Source: Pseudomonas rhodesiae (GTDB lineage Bacteria > Pseudomonadota > Gammaproteobacteria > Pseudomonadales > Pseudomonadaceae). Taken from it: DNA of 64,000 nucleotides. Numbering within the stretch: position 1 is the first letter of the stretch; the number at the start of each line of letters is the position of its first letter. The notes under the pieces were generated by a model. The model was not told where the DNA came from and did not search any database. It saw only the letters and a program-made list of their open reading frames with translations. Positions 34,584 through 43,700 of this stretch are shown piece after piece. The position numbers were made by a program, and so were the translations under genes. The stretch covers positions 62,001 to 126,000 of the forward strand of contig NZ_VFEU01000012.1 of the NCBI RefSeq assembly GCF_007858255.1, given 5' to 3'.

Positions 34584-35332
34584 TCGAGATTCGCCAACTG
34601 CAAAAACATTACGGCAGCCATCGCGTGTTGCACGGCGTCGACCTGGATGTGGCCAAGGGCGAAGTGGTCTGCTTGATCGGCCCATCGGGCTCGGGCAAAT
34701 CCACCCTGCTGCGCTGCATCAACGCGCTGGAAGCCTACGATGGCGGCGTGATCACGGTATTCGGCGAAACCGTACAACGGGGCAGCAAAACCGTGCACGC
34801 CTTGCGTAGCCGCATGGGCATGGTGTTCCAGCGCTTCAACCTGTTCCCCCACCGCACAGTGCTGGAAAACGTTATGGAAGGCCCGCTGTATGTAAAGGGC
34901 GAACCGCCGCAGCAAGTGCGCGAAGAAGCACTGGTATTACTGGAAAAAGTCGGCCTGAGCGCCAAGGCCGACGCTTACCCCGAACAGCTTTCCGGCGGCC
35001 AGCAGCAACGCGTAGCCATCGCCCGCGCTCTGGCGATGAAACCCGACGCGATGCTGTTCGACGAACCCACCTCGGCCCTCGATCCGGAGCTGGTCGGCGA
35101 CGTGCTCGCGGTAATGCGCACCCTCGCCGACGAAGGCATGACCATGATCGTGGTCACCCACGAGATGGGTTTTGCCCGCGAAGTGGCCGACCGCGTGTGC
35201 TTTCTGCATGGCGGTTACATCGTTGAAAGCGGCCCGGCCGAAGAGGTGTTGGGCAATCCGCAACACGCACGCACCCAGGACTTCCTACGCCGCGTGCTGC
35301 ACCCCACCGGTAACACGCGGAGCCTGTCATGA
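34580..35332 (+). CDS. Amino-acid ABC transporter, ATP-binding protein
   Basis: 250 aa. Walker A GPSGSGKST, signature LSGGQQQR, Walker B AMLFDEPTSALDPE and switch histidine VVTHEMGFAREVADR are all canonical, as in GlnQ/HisP. It starts within the ATGA overlap of the permease stop. Confidence 0.95.
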   Translation: MIEIRQLQKHYGSHRVLHGVDLDVAKGEVVCLIGPSGSGKSTLLRCINALEAYDGGVITVFGETVQRGSKTVHALRSRMGMVFQRFNLFPHRTVLENVMEGPLYVKGEPPQQVREEALVLLEKVGLSAKADAYPEQLSGGQQQRVAIARALAMKPDAMLFDEPTSALDPELVGDVLAVMRTLADEGMTMIVVTHEMGFAREVADRVCFLHGGYIVESGPAEEVLGNPQHARTQDFLRRVLHPTGNTRSLS

Positions 35333-36597
35333 AGTCATTGTGGTCGGCGACGGCGCCGTCGGTTGTGCCGACGCCTGCGTTGAGCGAATCGGTGAAGGTG
35401 GATGTGGCGATTGTCGGTGCCGGCTACACCGGCCTGTCGACTGCACTGCATTTGGCCGAGCGCGGGGTCAGCGTGTGTGTGCTGGAGGCTCACGAGCCGG
35501 GCTGGGGCGCTTCGGGGCGCAATGGTGGGCAGGTCAACCCGACGCTCAAATACGACCCGGAGCAATTGGTACAGATGTACGGGCCGGAACGGGCCGAGCC
35601 ATTGATTTCGACGGTGTCGAATTCGGCGGACCTGGTATTCAATTTGATCAAGCGCCATAGCATCGATTGCGCACCGGTGCGTAAAGGCTGGATGCAAGTG
35701 TCGTACACCGATAAAGGCGTGGCCGGCCTGCACGCGCGAGCAGATCAGTGGGCCCGCCGGGGGGTGCCGGTGCAACCGCTGGATGCCGCGGCGGTGACCG
35801 CGCGCATGGGCAGTCAGGCCTTCGCCGGCGGCTGGTTGGATGGCCGCGCCGGGGCGATTCAGCCGTTGGCATACGCCCGTGGCTTGGTGGGCGCGGCATT
35901 GGCGGCCGGCGCACGGATTCACGGCCAAAGTGCGGTGACCGGGTTACAGCGCAGCGGCGCAGGTTGGCTACTAAACACCGCCGGCGGTGCCCATGTGACC
36001 GCCGATCAAGTGGTACTCGCGACCAATGGCTATAGCGGCAACCTGTGGCCGGGCATGGCCCAGAGCATTCTTGCGGCGAACAGCTTCATCGTCGCCACCA
36101 AGCCCCTCAGCGGTCGCGCGGCCGATTCCATTTTGCCGGGGCAGGAAACCGTCTCCACCGCGCAACGCCTGCTGCTGTATTGGCGCAAAGACAGCCATGG
36201 GCGCTTGCTAATGGGCGGGCGCGGGCTGTTCAACGACCCCACCTCGCCCACGGATTTCGCGCACCTGGAACGCTCCCTGGCGCTGCTGTTTCCGCAACTG
36301 GGTCCGCTGGAGTTCGAGTACCGCTGGGCTGGACGGATCGCAATCACGCGGGATTTTATGCCCCACGTACATGAACCGGCACCCGGGCTGACCTTGGCGC
36401 TGGGTTGCAATGGACGCGGTATCGCCTTGTGTACCAGCCTGGGCCAGCAACTGGCCGGGCGATTGTGTGACCGCCAGGCGCAGTTCGCCTACCCGGTGAC
36501 GCCGCTGCAACGCTTGCCGATGCATGGGCTGCAACGCTTCTACATCGGTGCGGGGGTGGCGTGGTACAGCTTGCTGGATCGGCTCAATATCAGCTGA
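35329..36597 (+). CDS. FAD-dependent amine oxidoreductase (DAO/PuuB-like)
   Basis: 422 aa. The FAD-binding dinucleotide motif is VAIVGAGYTGLSTALHLAERG near residues 25-45, with EAHEPGWGASGRNGGQ following, as in gamma-glutamylputrescine oxidase and related enzymes; the C-terminal ALGCNGRGIALCTSLGQQLA is the second FAD contact. Coupled (ATGA) to the ABC transporter, so it probably oxidises the imported amino acid or amine in the cytoplasm. The specific substrate is unknown. Confidence 0.88.
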   Translation: MKSLWSATAPSVVPTPALSESVKVDVAIVGAGYTGLSTALHLAERGVSVCVLEAHEPGWGASGRNGGQVNPTLKYDPEQLVQMYGPERAEPLISTVSNSADLVFNLIKRHSIDCAPVRKGWMQVSYTDKGVAGLHARADQWARRGVPVQPLDAAAVTARMGSQAFAGGWLDGRAGAIQPLAYARGLVGAALAAGARIHGQSAVTGLQRSGAGWLLNTAGGAHVTADQVVLATNGYSGNLWPGMAQSILAANSFIVATKPLSGRAADSILPGQETVSTAQRLLLYWRKDSHGRLLMGGRGLFNDPTSPTDFAHLERSLALLFPQLGPLEFEYRWAGRIAITRDFMPHVHEPAPGLTLALGCNGRGIALCTSLGQQLAGRLCDRQAQFAYPVTPLQRLPMHGLQRFYIGAGVAWYSLLDRLNIS

Positions 36598-36650
36598 ATC
36601 CGATTTCCAAACGCATTGAGAACGGTCATTTCTCATAGGTCGCTCGGTCT

Positions 36651-36699
36651 GCAAAACCCGCTAGGCTTAAGCCTGGACTGGCTGAATGGCGGGTTTTGC
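36651..36699. promoter_or_regulatory. Nested inverted repeats before the MddA-like gene
   Basis: An outer pair GCAAAACCCGC / GCGGGTTTTGC (11 bp) encloses 27 bases that contain the perfect 12-bp palindrome AGGCTTAAGCCT (36663-36674). It could be the terminator of the upstream operon, a cruciform, or a regulator site for the downstream gene, whose ATG is 32 bases away. Confidence 0.55.
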
Positions 36700-36730
36700 G
36701 GTCCATCAATCCTGTGGGAAAAACACGCTC

Positions 36731-37498
36731 ATGAACGTCAACAACAAACCCATCGCCGGGGTCATCGGCCTGGTGTACAGCGCGTGCTGCTACGGGGTGT
36801 TCCTGTTCACCTGTTTGTATCTGATCGGCTTCGTTGGCAGCCTGGCCGTGCCCAAGAACATCAACGACGGCGTGTATATGGCGTGGCCGGCCGCTCTGTC
36901 GATCAATAGCGCGCTGATCCTGCTATTCGGTATCCAGCACTCGGTCATGGCGCGCAAACGCTTTAAGCGGTGGCTGACGGCAATCGTCCCGGCGCCGATT
37001 GAACGCTCGACCTATGTATTGCTCAGCAGCCTGATGCTCGCAATGGTGTTCTGGCTGTGGCAACCGATGAGGTTCAACCTATGGCAGGTTGAAGCGCCAT
37101 GGGCCCAGGCCCTGCTGGTTGGCCTGTTCTGGCTGGGTTGGGGCATTGCGCTGGTGTCGACTTTTCTGATCAATCACTTCGAGCTATTCGGGCTCAAGCA
37201 GCCCCTCGACCATTGGCGCGCCGTCCCACCACAAACGCCCACCTTCAGCACGCCGCTGTTCTACAAACGGGTACGTCATCCCTTGTACCTGGGCTTTCTG
37301 ATCGCCTTCTGGGCGACGCCACACATGACCGCCGGGCATCTATTGTTTGCGCTGGGGATGACGGTGTATCTCTTCATTGGCGCCCGCTTTGAAGAGAGGG
37401 ATCTGGTGGCGACGTTCGGTGAACGTTATCGCCGCTACCAGAAGGAGGTAGGCATGATTTTGCCGTGGACGGCGACGCGTAAAAAAGACCCTGGATGA
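36731..37498 (+). CDS. mddA: Methanethiol S-methyltransferase (MddA-like)
   Basis: 255 aa with about six membrane helices. FGIQHSVMARKRFKRW, VSTFLINHFELFGLKQ and RHPLYLGFLIAFWATPHMTAGHLLFA are characteristic of MddA and the wider isoprenylcysteine methyltransferase-like/NnrU group. MddA methylates methanethiol with SAM to give dimethyl sulfide. The ATG at 36731 has a weak GGGAA site upstream. An NnrU-like assignment is the alternative. Confidence 0.82.
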   Translation: MNVNNKPIAGVIGLVYSACCYGVFLFTCLYLIGFVGSLAVPKNINDGVYMAWPAALSINSALILLFGIQHSVMARKRFKRWLTAIVPAPIERSTYVLLSSLMLAMVFWLWQPMRFNLWQVEAPWAQALLVGLFWLGWGIALVSTFLINHFELFGLKQPLDHWRAVPPQTPTFSTPLFYKRVRHPLYLGFLIAFWATPHMTAGHLLFALGMTVYLFIGARFEERDLVATFGERYRRYQKEVGMILPWTATRKKDPG

Positions 37499-37499
37499 C

Positions 37500-38408
37500 T
37501 TAAAACACCGACCACCCAATCCGCTCACTCAACAACTCCAACGCCTTGATCCCCGCCAGCGAATTCCCCGCCGCGTTCAACTCCGGCGACCACACGCACA
37601 CCGTGAATTGCCCCGGCACCACCGCGACGATCCCGCCGCCCACACCGCTCTTGCCCGGCAAGCCCACGCGATAGGCAAAGTTGCCCGCTTCGTCATACAG
37701 CCCGCTGGTGGCCATGATCGAGTTGACTTGCTTGGTCTGGCGCGCGCTGAGGACTTGTTCGCCGCTGTGGGCGCTGACGCCTTCGTTGGCCAGGAAGCTG
37801 AACGCCTTGGCCAGGTCCAGGCAGCTCATTTGCAGCGCGCAATAGTTGAAATAGCTGTGCAGCACCGCGTCCACGTCGTTGTGGAAGTTGCCGAAGGATT
37901 TCATCAGATACGCCATGGCTGCGTTGCGCGCGCCATGCTGGGCTTCGGAATCGGCGACCACGCTATTGACCAAGATCTGCGGGTTGCCGGACAGGCGCCG
38001 CACGAAATCGCGCATCGATAGGATTGGCACGGCGAAGCGCGATTGGTTGATGTCGCAGATCACCAACGCGCCGGCATTGATGAATGGGTTGCGCGGGCGA
38101 CCGCGTTCGAATTCCAGCTGCACCAGGGAGTTGAACGGCTGCCCCGACGGCTCGTGACCGAGGCGTTCCCAGATGCTCTCGCCGCCGTGTTCGATGGCCT
38201 GCACCAGGCTGAACACCTTGGAAATACTCTGCACCGAGAACAGCGTATCGGCGTCGCCGGCGCAGTAAGCCGAGCCGTCGTTGCCGTACACCGCGATACC
38301 GAGTTGGTCGGCCGGCACATCGGCCAGCGCGGGGATATAGTCGGCGACTTTGCCGAGGCCGATCAAAGGGCGCACTTCGTCGAGAATCGACTCCAGCAGC
38401 GCCTGCAT
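37500..38408 (-). CDS. glsA: Glutaminase (GlsA/GlsB type)
   Basis: 302 aa beginning MQALLESILDEVRPL, the usual start of pseudomonad glutaminase. The serine-beta-lactamase-like active site S-x-x-K appears as FSVQSISKVFS, with NSLVQLEFERGRPRNPFINAGAL and GNFAYRVGLPGKSGVGGG downstream. It hydrolyses glutamine to glutamate and ammonia in the cytoplasm. An upstream ATG at 38423 is possible but less conserved. Confidence 0.95.
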   Translation of the reverse strand: MQALLESILDEVRPLIGLGKVADYIPALADVPADQLGIAVYGNDGSAYCAGDADTLFSVQSISKVFSLVQAIEHGGESIWERLGHEPSGQPFNSLVQLEFERGRPRNPFINAGALVICDINQSRFAVPILSMRDFVRRLSGNPQILVNSVVADSEAQHGARNAAMAYLMKSFGNFHNDVDAVLHSYFNYCALQMSCLDLAKAFSFLANEGVSAHSGEQVLSARQTKQVNSIMATSGLYDEAGNFAYRVGLPGKSGVGGGIVAVVPGQFTVCVWSPELNAAGNSLAGIKALELLSERIGWSVF

Positions 38409-38463
38409 GTCTTGTCCTGTCATCGTGGATTGAATCAGTGGTAAACGGGGCGCGCAGGATACT

Positions 38464-38808
38464 TCAGTGGGCGCGAAAGCCCCACACAATCTCTACCACT
38501 CGCTCGGCCACGACCAGATACACCAGGATCAACAGCACTTGCAGCGCCAGGTGATAGCGCAACTTGGCGAGGCGGCGGATGCCATCGCTGACGTTCAACA
38601 GCATCAGCATGCTCGACAACACAATCAGCCCCCACCCCGCTACGTTAGCGGCGAACACTCCGATAAACAGCGGCTGCTGCCCGAGCAACGTATTGGTGCC
38701 AGCGGCGAACAGCAGCGCGCACACCAGCAGGTTTTTCACGTTATCGAAAATCTGCGCACTCAAGTCGTTTTCCAGCAGGGCCACATATCGCTTCCAGAAC
38801 GTACGCAT
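38464..38808 (-). CDS. Small membrane protein, unknown function
   Basis: 114 aa with three hydrophobic segments (about residues 26-42, 48-72, 85-105). The N-terminus MRTFWKRYVALLEND is charged and cytoplasmic. No family recognised. It lies just upstream of glsA on the same strand (55 bases), so co-transcription is possible. Confidence 0.68.
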   Translation of the reverse strand: MRTFWKRYVALLENDLSAQIFDNVKNLLVCALLFAAGTNTLLGQQPLFIGVFAANVAGWGLIVLSSMLMLLNVSDGIRRLAKLRYHLALQVLLILVYLVVAERVVEIVWGFRAH

Positions 38809-39037
38809 CAGTCATCACCGGGCAGGGATCGGTCGTCAATCAAAGTAGTTCAAATGCCCAGGTGCTGCACCGTCCCATGAACTTAGATAGGCGCCAGGTT
38901 GACCCTCGCGCAACCTCCCACATAGGTGCGTTCCAAGGCTATCGCCAGCAGAACGACCGCAGCCAACAATGATGGCCCATAGCCATGTTTTGAGATAGGA
39001 TCAGCGCCCTTGACCTCAACAAGGACGATGAACACAT

Positions 39038-39448
39038 ATGTCAGGCGAAGTAGGTTTTTCAAAGTGGCACCCGTGGTCCGACCGTGGCGAACTGCCCGAT
39101 AAACACTTACCCGGGGTGTATTTCATCGCGCGCAGCAAACACAAACCAGATACTCATCGAAATTGCGATGCGACTATTTATATCGGTGAGACCACCGGTC
39201 AGAGCCTGGCTGATCGACTGCGTCAATTCAATGTATCGGCTTTCAGCGAACGGGCCGGACACTCGGGAGGGAACACCTTCAGGCTGACGCTGCTTGAAAC
39301 AACGCCCGCCGAACATATCTGGGTGTCTACTTGCCCGGTGAGCATGGGCATGCCTTACACCACCGCCTACATCAAGCATTTGGAGCGCAAGCTGCTCTGG
39401 GAATATGTATGCACATGGGGAAGGTACCCGGCGTGCAATCACAGCTGA
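39038..39448 (+). CDS. GIY-YIG domain protein
   Basis: 136 aa. GVYFIARSKHKP and ATIYIGETTGQSLADRLRQF give the GIY-YIG two-strand and helix pattern, with arginine in RLRQF, and HLERKLLWEY offers the metal-binding glutamate. It is a single domain without a recognised DNA-binding extension. The next gene starts 44 bases on and has no known domain. Base composition is lower in GC than the flanks, suggesting an acquired pair. Confidence 0.78.
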   Translation: MSGEVGFSKWHPWSDRGELPDKHLPGVYFIARSKHKPDTHRNCDATIYIGETTGQSLADRLRQFNVSAFSERAGHSGGNTFRLTLLETTPAEHIWVSTCPVSMGMPYTTAYIKHLERKLLWEYVCTWGRYPACNHS

Positions 39449-39492
39449 TTGCACATTCCGCACACATCATTGACCAGGCAAGCACTTAAGAC

Positions 39493-40107
39493 ATGACCCC
39501 ATTGTTTTCGAAAACCACACCTTCAGAAGCCACACTGATCGCTGCTCGGATTGCTCCCGTGTTTGACGCGGTGCTGAACGAGTACGACTTCCTCAAGTAT
39601 CCGGCAGCCCATTACCAAGCATTCAAGACCTCTTACTCAGCGCGAACAGCCCAGAACCCACAGATTGCAGATTCGCTGCTGTGGAAGTGGGGCCATTGGG
39701 GTAAACCGAACTACCCACAACGCCATCGCAACCTGATTGCAGAGGTGGAGGCGCTCTGGCCACGGTTCATCGGTTCCGGTTGCGCTCAAGCGCCAGACCA
39801 AACCTTCCAATGGTGGCAGGCGCAGTTCAAACGGCAAACGACCTACATCACGTCTGCCTACATCACGCACCTTGTACATCACAGCGCGCCTCTGCCCATT
39901 ATCGATCAGCACAACTTTCGCGCGATGAACGCCCTGTTCGAGACAGTGCGCCCGTCCCAGAAACGCAAGAAACGGCCATCCAGCTGGAATGACATTCAAG
40001 TGCTCAAAGACTTTATGTCGCAGGTCCTAGTAGCCATGCCTCAGCGCAGCTTTTCTGAACTGGACCGATTCCTGATGATGTATGGACGCAACCACGTCCC
40101 TCGCTGA
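39493..40107 (+). CDS. Unknown protein paired with the GIY-YIG protein
   Basis: 204 aa, mostly helical, with aromatic and charged clusters such as SLLWKWGHWGKPNYPQRHRN and APLPIIDQHNFRAMNALF. The DQHNFRAM segment recalls helix-hairpin-helix glycosylase-like folds, but this is a weak resemblance. No signal peptide. Same strand as the GIY-YIG gene and similar base composition, so they probably form one functional unit. Confidence 0.68.
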   Translation: MTPLFSKTTPSEATLIAARIAPVFDAVLNEYDFLKYPAAHYQAFKTSYSARTAQNPQIADSLLWKWGHWGKPNYPQRHRNLIAEVEALWPRFIGSGCAQAPDQTFQWWQAQFKRQTTYITSAYITHLVHHSAPLPIIDQHNFRAMNALFETVRPSQKRKKRPSSWNDIQVLKDFMSQVLVAMPQRSFSELDRFLMMYGRNHVPR

Positions 40108-40134
40108 CAAAACCCGGAGTAGCCAATTGGTTGG

Positions 40135-41322
40135 CTACTCCCGCGGCACCACCCCCGTCCCAAACCGCCGAATCGCCAGGCAATACCCCACCAACGCCAG
40201 CGCCGCCAGCAACCCGCCCGCCGCGCCGATCCAGGCGAAGCCGAAATGGCTGCCGACCCAACTGCCCATCAGGGCGCCGCCGCCGATGCCGATGTTGTAG
40301 ATACCGGAAAACATCGCCATGGCCACATCCGTGGCGTCGGGTGCCAGCACCAGCACCTTGGACTGCATGGCCAGGCCGAAGCCCATGATCGCCATGCCCC
40401 AGAACACGCTCAAGCCCACCAGGTAGGATTCGGCGCCACTCAATGGCAGCAACAGCGCCAGGCAACCCGCCAGCAGGAACACCGTCCCGACCACGAACAG
40501 GTGCGGGTTGAAGCGATGTACCAGGCTGAACAGCAGCGAGCCGATGATGCCGGCGCCGCCGAACACCAGCAGGATCAGGGTCACGGCGCCGCCGCCCAGG
40601 CCTGCCACGCCTTCGACGAACGGTTCGATGTAGCTGTAGGCAGTGAATTGCGCGGTCACGGTCATTGCCGTAAGCACGTACAACGCCACCAGCGCCGGGC
40701 GCTTGAACAGCAGTGGCAGGCTGCGCAGGGAGCCGGAGTTCTGGCTCGGCAACAGCGGCAAAGTACGCGCCAGCCAGAACACCAGGCCCGCCGCAAAGGC
40801 AGCGATCACCAGGAACGTTGTGCGCCAGCCCATGGCTTCGCCGAGCAGGCGCCCCAGGGGAATGCCCAGCACCATCGCCAGGGATGTGCCGGTGGCCAAC
40901 AGGCCCAGGGCTTGCACTTGCTTGCCCTGCGGCGCCAGGCGCACGGCCAGGGACGCGGTGATCGACCAGAACAGCGCATGGGACAAGGCGATGCCGATGC
41001 GACTGACCATCAATAGGCCGAAGCTGGTGGCGACACTGGACAGGATATGGCTGGCGATAAACAACCCAAACAGCACGATCAGCAACTTGCGCCGCTCAAT
41101 GTTGCGGGTCAGCAGCATCACCGGCAGCGAGGTCAGCGAGACGATCCACGCATAAATCGTGAGCATCAGACCAACGTTGGCGATGGGCATGTCGAAGCTG
41201 GCGCCAATCGCACTGAGCAGCCCGACGGGGACGAATTCGGTGGTGTTGAACACAAAAGCGGCCAACGCCAGGGCGATGACCGGTTGCCAGTTGGGCTGGG
41301 GAGTTGCGGTTGAAAGGCTCAT
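40135..41322 (-). CDS. sotB: SotB-type sugar/drug efflux MFS transporter
   Basis: 395 aa with twelve membrane helices. Strong likeness to E. coli SotB: FNTTEFVPVGLLS, GLMLTIYAWIVSLTSLPVMLLTR, ERRKLLI, SHALFWSITASLAVRLAP and LAPDATDVAMAMFSGIYNIGIGGGAL. SotB exports arabinose, IPTG and similar molecules. A weakly spaced spacer of 179 bases separates it from the YfeH-like gene. Confidence 0.92.
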   Translation of the reverse strand: MSLSTATPQPNWQPVIALALAAFVFNTTEFVPVGLLSAIGASFDMPIANVGLMLTIYAWIVSLTSLPVMLLTRNIERRKLLIVLFGLFIASHILSSVATSFGLLMVSRIGIALSHALFWSITASLAVRLAPQGKQVQALGLLATGTSLAMVLGIPLGRLLGEAMGWRTTFLVIAAFAAGLVFWLARTLPLLPSQNSGSLRSLPLLFKRPALVALYVLTAMTVTAQFTAYSYIEPFVEGVAGLGGGAVTLILLVFGGAGIIGSLLFSLVHRFNPHLFVVGTVFLLAGCLALLLPLSGAESYLVGLSVFWGMAIMGFGLAMQSKVLVLAPDATDVAMAMFSGIYNIGIGGGALMGSWVGSHFGFAWIGAAGGLLAALALVGYCLAIRRFGTGVVPRE

Positions 41323-41501
41323 TGACGGGCGCGGTACTCTGACGGTGATCGAGCGGCCACCCAGGACAAGCGCCGCCGCCGAGCATTCTATAGGTTTCTC
41401 GGTCGGGTGTTGATGCTCTTGAGCAGCGCAGCATCAGAACGTGGTGACAGCGAGCATATAAACACCCGATTTGACCTGAGCCGAGCCAGCGCAGCAGAAC
41501 A

Positions 41502-42500
41502 TCAAGGATCCACCTGCGCCATCAACTCCGGAATACTTTCCGCACGCTTGGCATAACGCTGTGCCAGCGCCGCACACACCATCAGTTGGATCTGGTGAAA
41601 CAGCATCAGCGGCAGAATCAATACGCCCATGCTCGCCCCGGCAAACAGCACCTGGGCCATCGGCACGCCAGTCGCCAGGCTTTTCTTCGAGCCGCAGAAC
41701 AGGATGGTGATGCGATCCTCCTGATTGAACCCAAACGCCTTGCCCAGCACGGTTGAGGCCACCAACACCAGCGCCAGCAGCACGCAGCAGGCCACCACCA
41801 GCCCGCCCAGCTCCCACAATGGGATCTGGTGCCAAATGCCTTCGTTGACCGCCTCGCTGAACGCGCCGTACACCACCAGCAGGATCGAGCCCTGGTCGAC
41901 GAATTTCAGCCACGCCTTGTTGCGCCCTACCCACTCGCCGATCCAGCGCCGCGCGATCTGCCCGGCGATAAACGGCAGCAGCAACTGCACGCTGATTTTC
42001 ACGATGGCATCGACCGTGGAGCCGCCGTCGCCATGGACATTGAGTAACAGGGTCACCAGTAACGGTGTGAGGAAGATCCCAAACAGGCTCGACGCCGCTG
42101 CGCTGCAGATCGCCGCCGGGATATTGCCGCGCGCCAGGGAGGTGAAGGCAATCGCCGACTGCACCGTGGCCGGCAACGCGCAGAGGTAGAGCATGCCCAT
42201 GTACAGGTCTTTGCCGATCAACGGCGACAGCACCGGCTTAAGTGCCAGGCCCAGCAATGGGAACAGCACAAAGGTCAGACTGAACACCAGCAGATGCAGA
42301 CGCCAGTGGCCGGCACCGGCCACGATGGCCTGGCGCGACAGTTTGGCGCCGTGCAGGAAAAACAGCAGCGCGATAGCCAGGTTGGTGACCCAGCCGAATG
42401 CCACGGCGGTCTGGCCGCTGGCGGGCAGCAAGGAAGCGAGAATCACCGTCGCGATCAACGTGAGGGTGAAGTTGTCGGGCAGAAAGCGGGGCCGAGTCAT
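41502..42500 (-). CDS. yfeH: YfeH-like bile acid:sodium symporter family transporter
   Basis: 332 aa with about nine or ten helices. LFFLHGAKLSRQAI, GMLYLCALPATVQSAIAFTSLARGN and FCGSKKSLATGVPMA match the SBF-like/YfeH family; substrate is unknown. Divergent from an AraC regulator with 85 bases between, which may control it. Confidence 0.88.
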   Translation of the reverse strand: MTRPRFLPDNFTLTLIATVILASLLPASGQTAVAFGWVTNLAIALLFFLHGAKLSRQAIVAGAGHWRLHLLVFSLTFVLFPLLGLALKPVLSPLIGKDLYMGMLYLCALPATVQSAIAFTSLARGNIPAAICSAAASSLFGIFLTPLLVTLLLNVHGDGGSTVDAIVKISVQLLLPFIAGQIARRWIGEWVGRNKAWLKFVDQGSILLVVYGAFSEAVNEGIWHQIPLWELGGLVVACCVLLALVLVASTVLGKAFGFNQEDRITILFCGSKKSLATGVPMAQVLFAGASMGVLILPLMLFHQIQLMVCAALAQRYAKRAESIPELMAQVDP

Positions 42501-42585
42501 AGTGAGGTCATCCAGGGGTTGCCAAGAGCGTCATGGCGACTCTAACGTAACGCTTTGTTACCGACTAACGCCAACGAGCCAGTAA

Positions 42586-43374
42586 ATGCCGCCTAAAGGA
42601 CATGCCAACACCGTGCGCCGCAGCATTCCCGGGCTGTCCAGCCTGCCACGGCCGGTATACGGGCGCACTGAATCGCTGCCCAATCGCGCACTGACCCGCC
42701 GCCACAGTCACCCGTGGGTGCAATTGTCCTACGCGATTTCCGGGGTGTTGGAGATCCAGACCAGCGCCGGCCGCTTTGTCGCTCCGCCGCAACGAGCCGT
42801 GTGGATTCCGGCGGGCATGCCGCACCGGGTGTACAGCACGCCCCACACCGAGATGCGCAGCCTGTACCTCGATTGCAGCGTCACCCAATGGGCGGCCGCG
42901 CACTGCCACGTACTGGAGGTGAGCAACCTGCTGCGCGAGCTGATCCGCAGCTTCAGCGAACTGCCGGTGGAATACGCCGAGGACGGGCCCGACGGGCGGC
43001 TGGCCCAGGTGATCCTCGACCAACTCGCCGCCGCGCCGCAGGTCGACCTGATGCTGCCGCTACCGGTGGACCCGCGCCTGCGCCAAATCTACCGCAGCCT
43101 CAACCTCCACCCGGAGCAGCAAACCACCTTGGGGCAATGGAGCGACAAACTGGGGGTCAGCGAAAAAACCCTCAGCCGCCTGTTCCTGCACGACACGGGC
43201 CTGACCTTCCGCGCCTGGCGCCAACGCCTGCGCCTGCTCAGCGCCCTGCCCGCCCTGGAACATGGCGAACGGGTCACGGACGTGGCGCTGGCCAGCGGGT
43301 ATGAGTCGACGTCGGCGTTCATCAATGCGTTTCGCCAGCAGTTCGATGCCACGCCGGGGGAGTTTTTCCGCTGA
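42586..43374 (+). CDS. AraC-family regulator (cupin plus HTH)
   Basis: 262 aa. The N-terminal cupin RRHSHPWVQLSYAISGVLEI ... PPQRAVWIPAGMPHRVYS senses a ligand, and the C-terminal double HTH runs from TLGQWSDKLGVSEKTLSRLFL to VALASGYESTSAFINAFRQQFDATPGEF. It resembles NimR-type regulators that sit beside and control efflux genes. Probable targets are the divergent YfeH-like gene or SotB. Confidence 0.92.
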   Translation: MPPKGHANTVRRSIPGLSSLPRPVYGRTESLPNRALTRRHSHPWVQLSYAISGVLEIQTSAGRFVAPPQRAVWIPAGMPHRVYSTPHTEMRSLYLDCSVTQWAAAHCHVLEVSNLLRELIRSFSELPVEYAEDGPDGRLAQVILDQLAAAPQVDLMLPLPVDPRLRQIYRSLNLHPEQQTTLGQWSDKLGVSEKTLSRLFLHDTGLTFRAWRQRLRLLSALPALEHGERVTDVALASGYESTSAFINAFRQQFDATPGEFFR

Positions 43375-43700
43375 GCCCCGCGTCAGGATGAAATATCAAA
43401 TACAGCAGCCAGGCGCTTGCAGCCTTTCGGGGTGACCGTTAACGCGCGGGTATCGAGCGTGCGCATCAGCCAGCGCTCATGCAGCATATGCGTCAGCAAC
43501 TGCGCGCCCAACGCACCGCCCAGGTGCGAGCAACGTTGGCCGGGCGATGGTGGCCGCGATAGCGGTTGTTCAGTTGCTGGCAATTCTGTCGTTCTATCGC
43601 AACTCATCCACCCGCGAGCGCAAGTAGTGCCCAAACCCGCCCTCGACTGTTATTGTGCGGCGCTTTGAAAAGCTGCCATGCCACTGCGAGGAAACGGACG
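43375..43700. other. Gene-poor spacer
   Basis: 326 bases between the AraC gene and a hypothetical gene. It contains an ArsR-type remnant (43383-43541) and otherwise no credible gene. The ribosome site GAGGAAACGG of the next gene begins near 43688. Confidence 0.65.
43383..43541 (-). pseudogene. C-terminal remnant of an ArsR-family regulator
   Basis: The reading frame encodes HLGGALGAQLLTHMLHERW, then a T-R-A-L-T-V-T-P-K-G stretch ending AAVFDISS. This is the typical end of the larger ArsR-type regulators (HLGGALG, helix, W-L, strand, T-P-x-G, AAxFxI). Only about 50 such residues exist; upstream the frame loses likeness and no N-terminal HTH is found. It looks like a decayed gene cut by a deletion. 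Confidence 0.6.

Noticed and set aside
38974..38995. ATGGC/GCCAT hairpin followed by GTTTTG as a terminator
   Set aside because: The stem is only five pairs and it lies just before the GIY-YIG gene rather than after a gene on that strand.
43566..43700. Upstream extension of the hypothetical gene at 43701
   Set aside because: It lacks a ribosome site, whereas the TTG at 43701 has AGGAA at good spacing.
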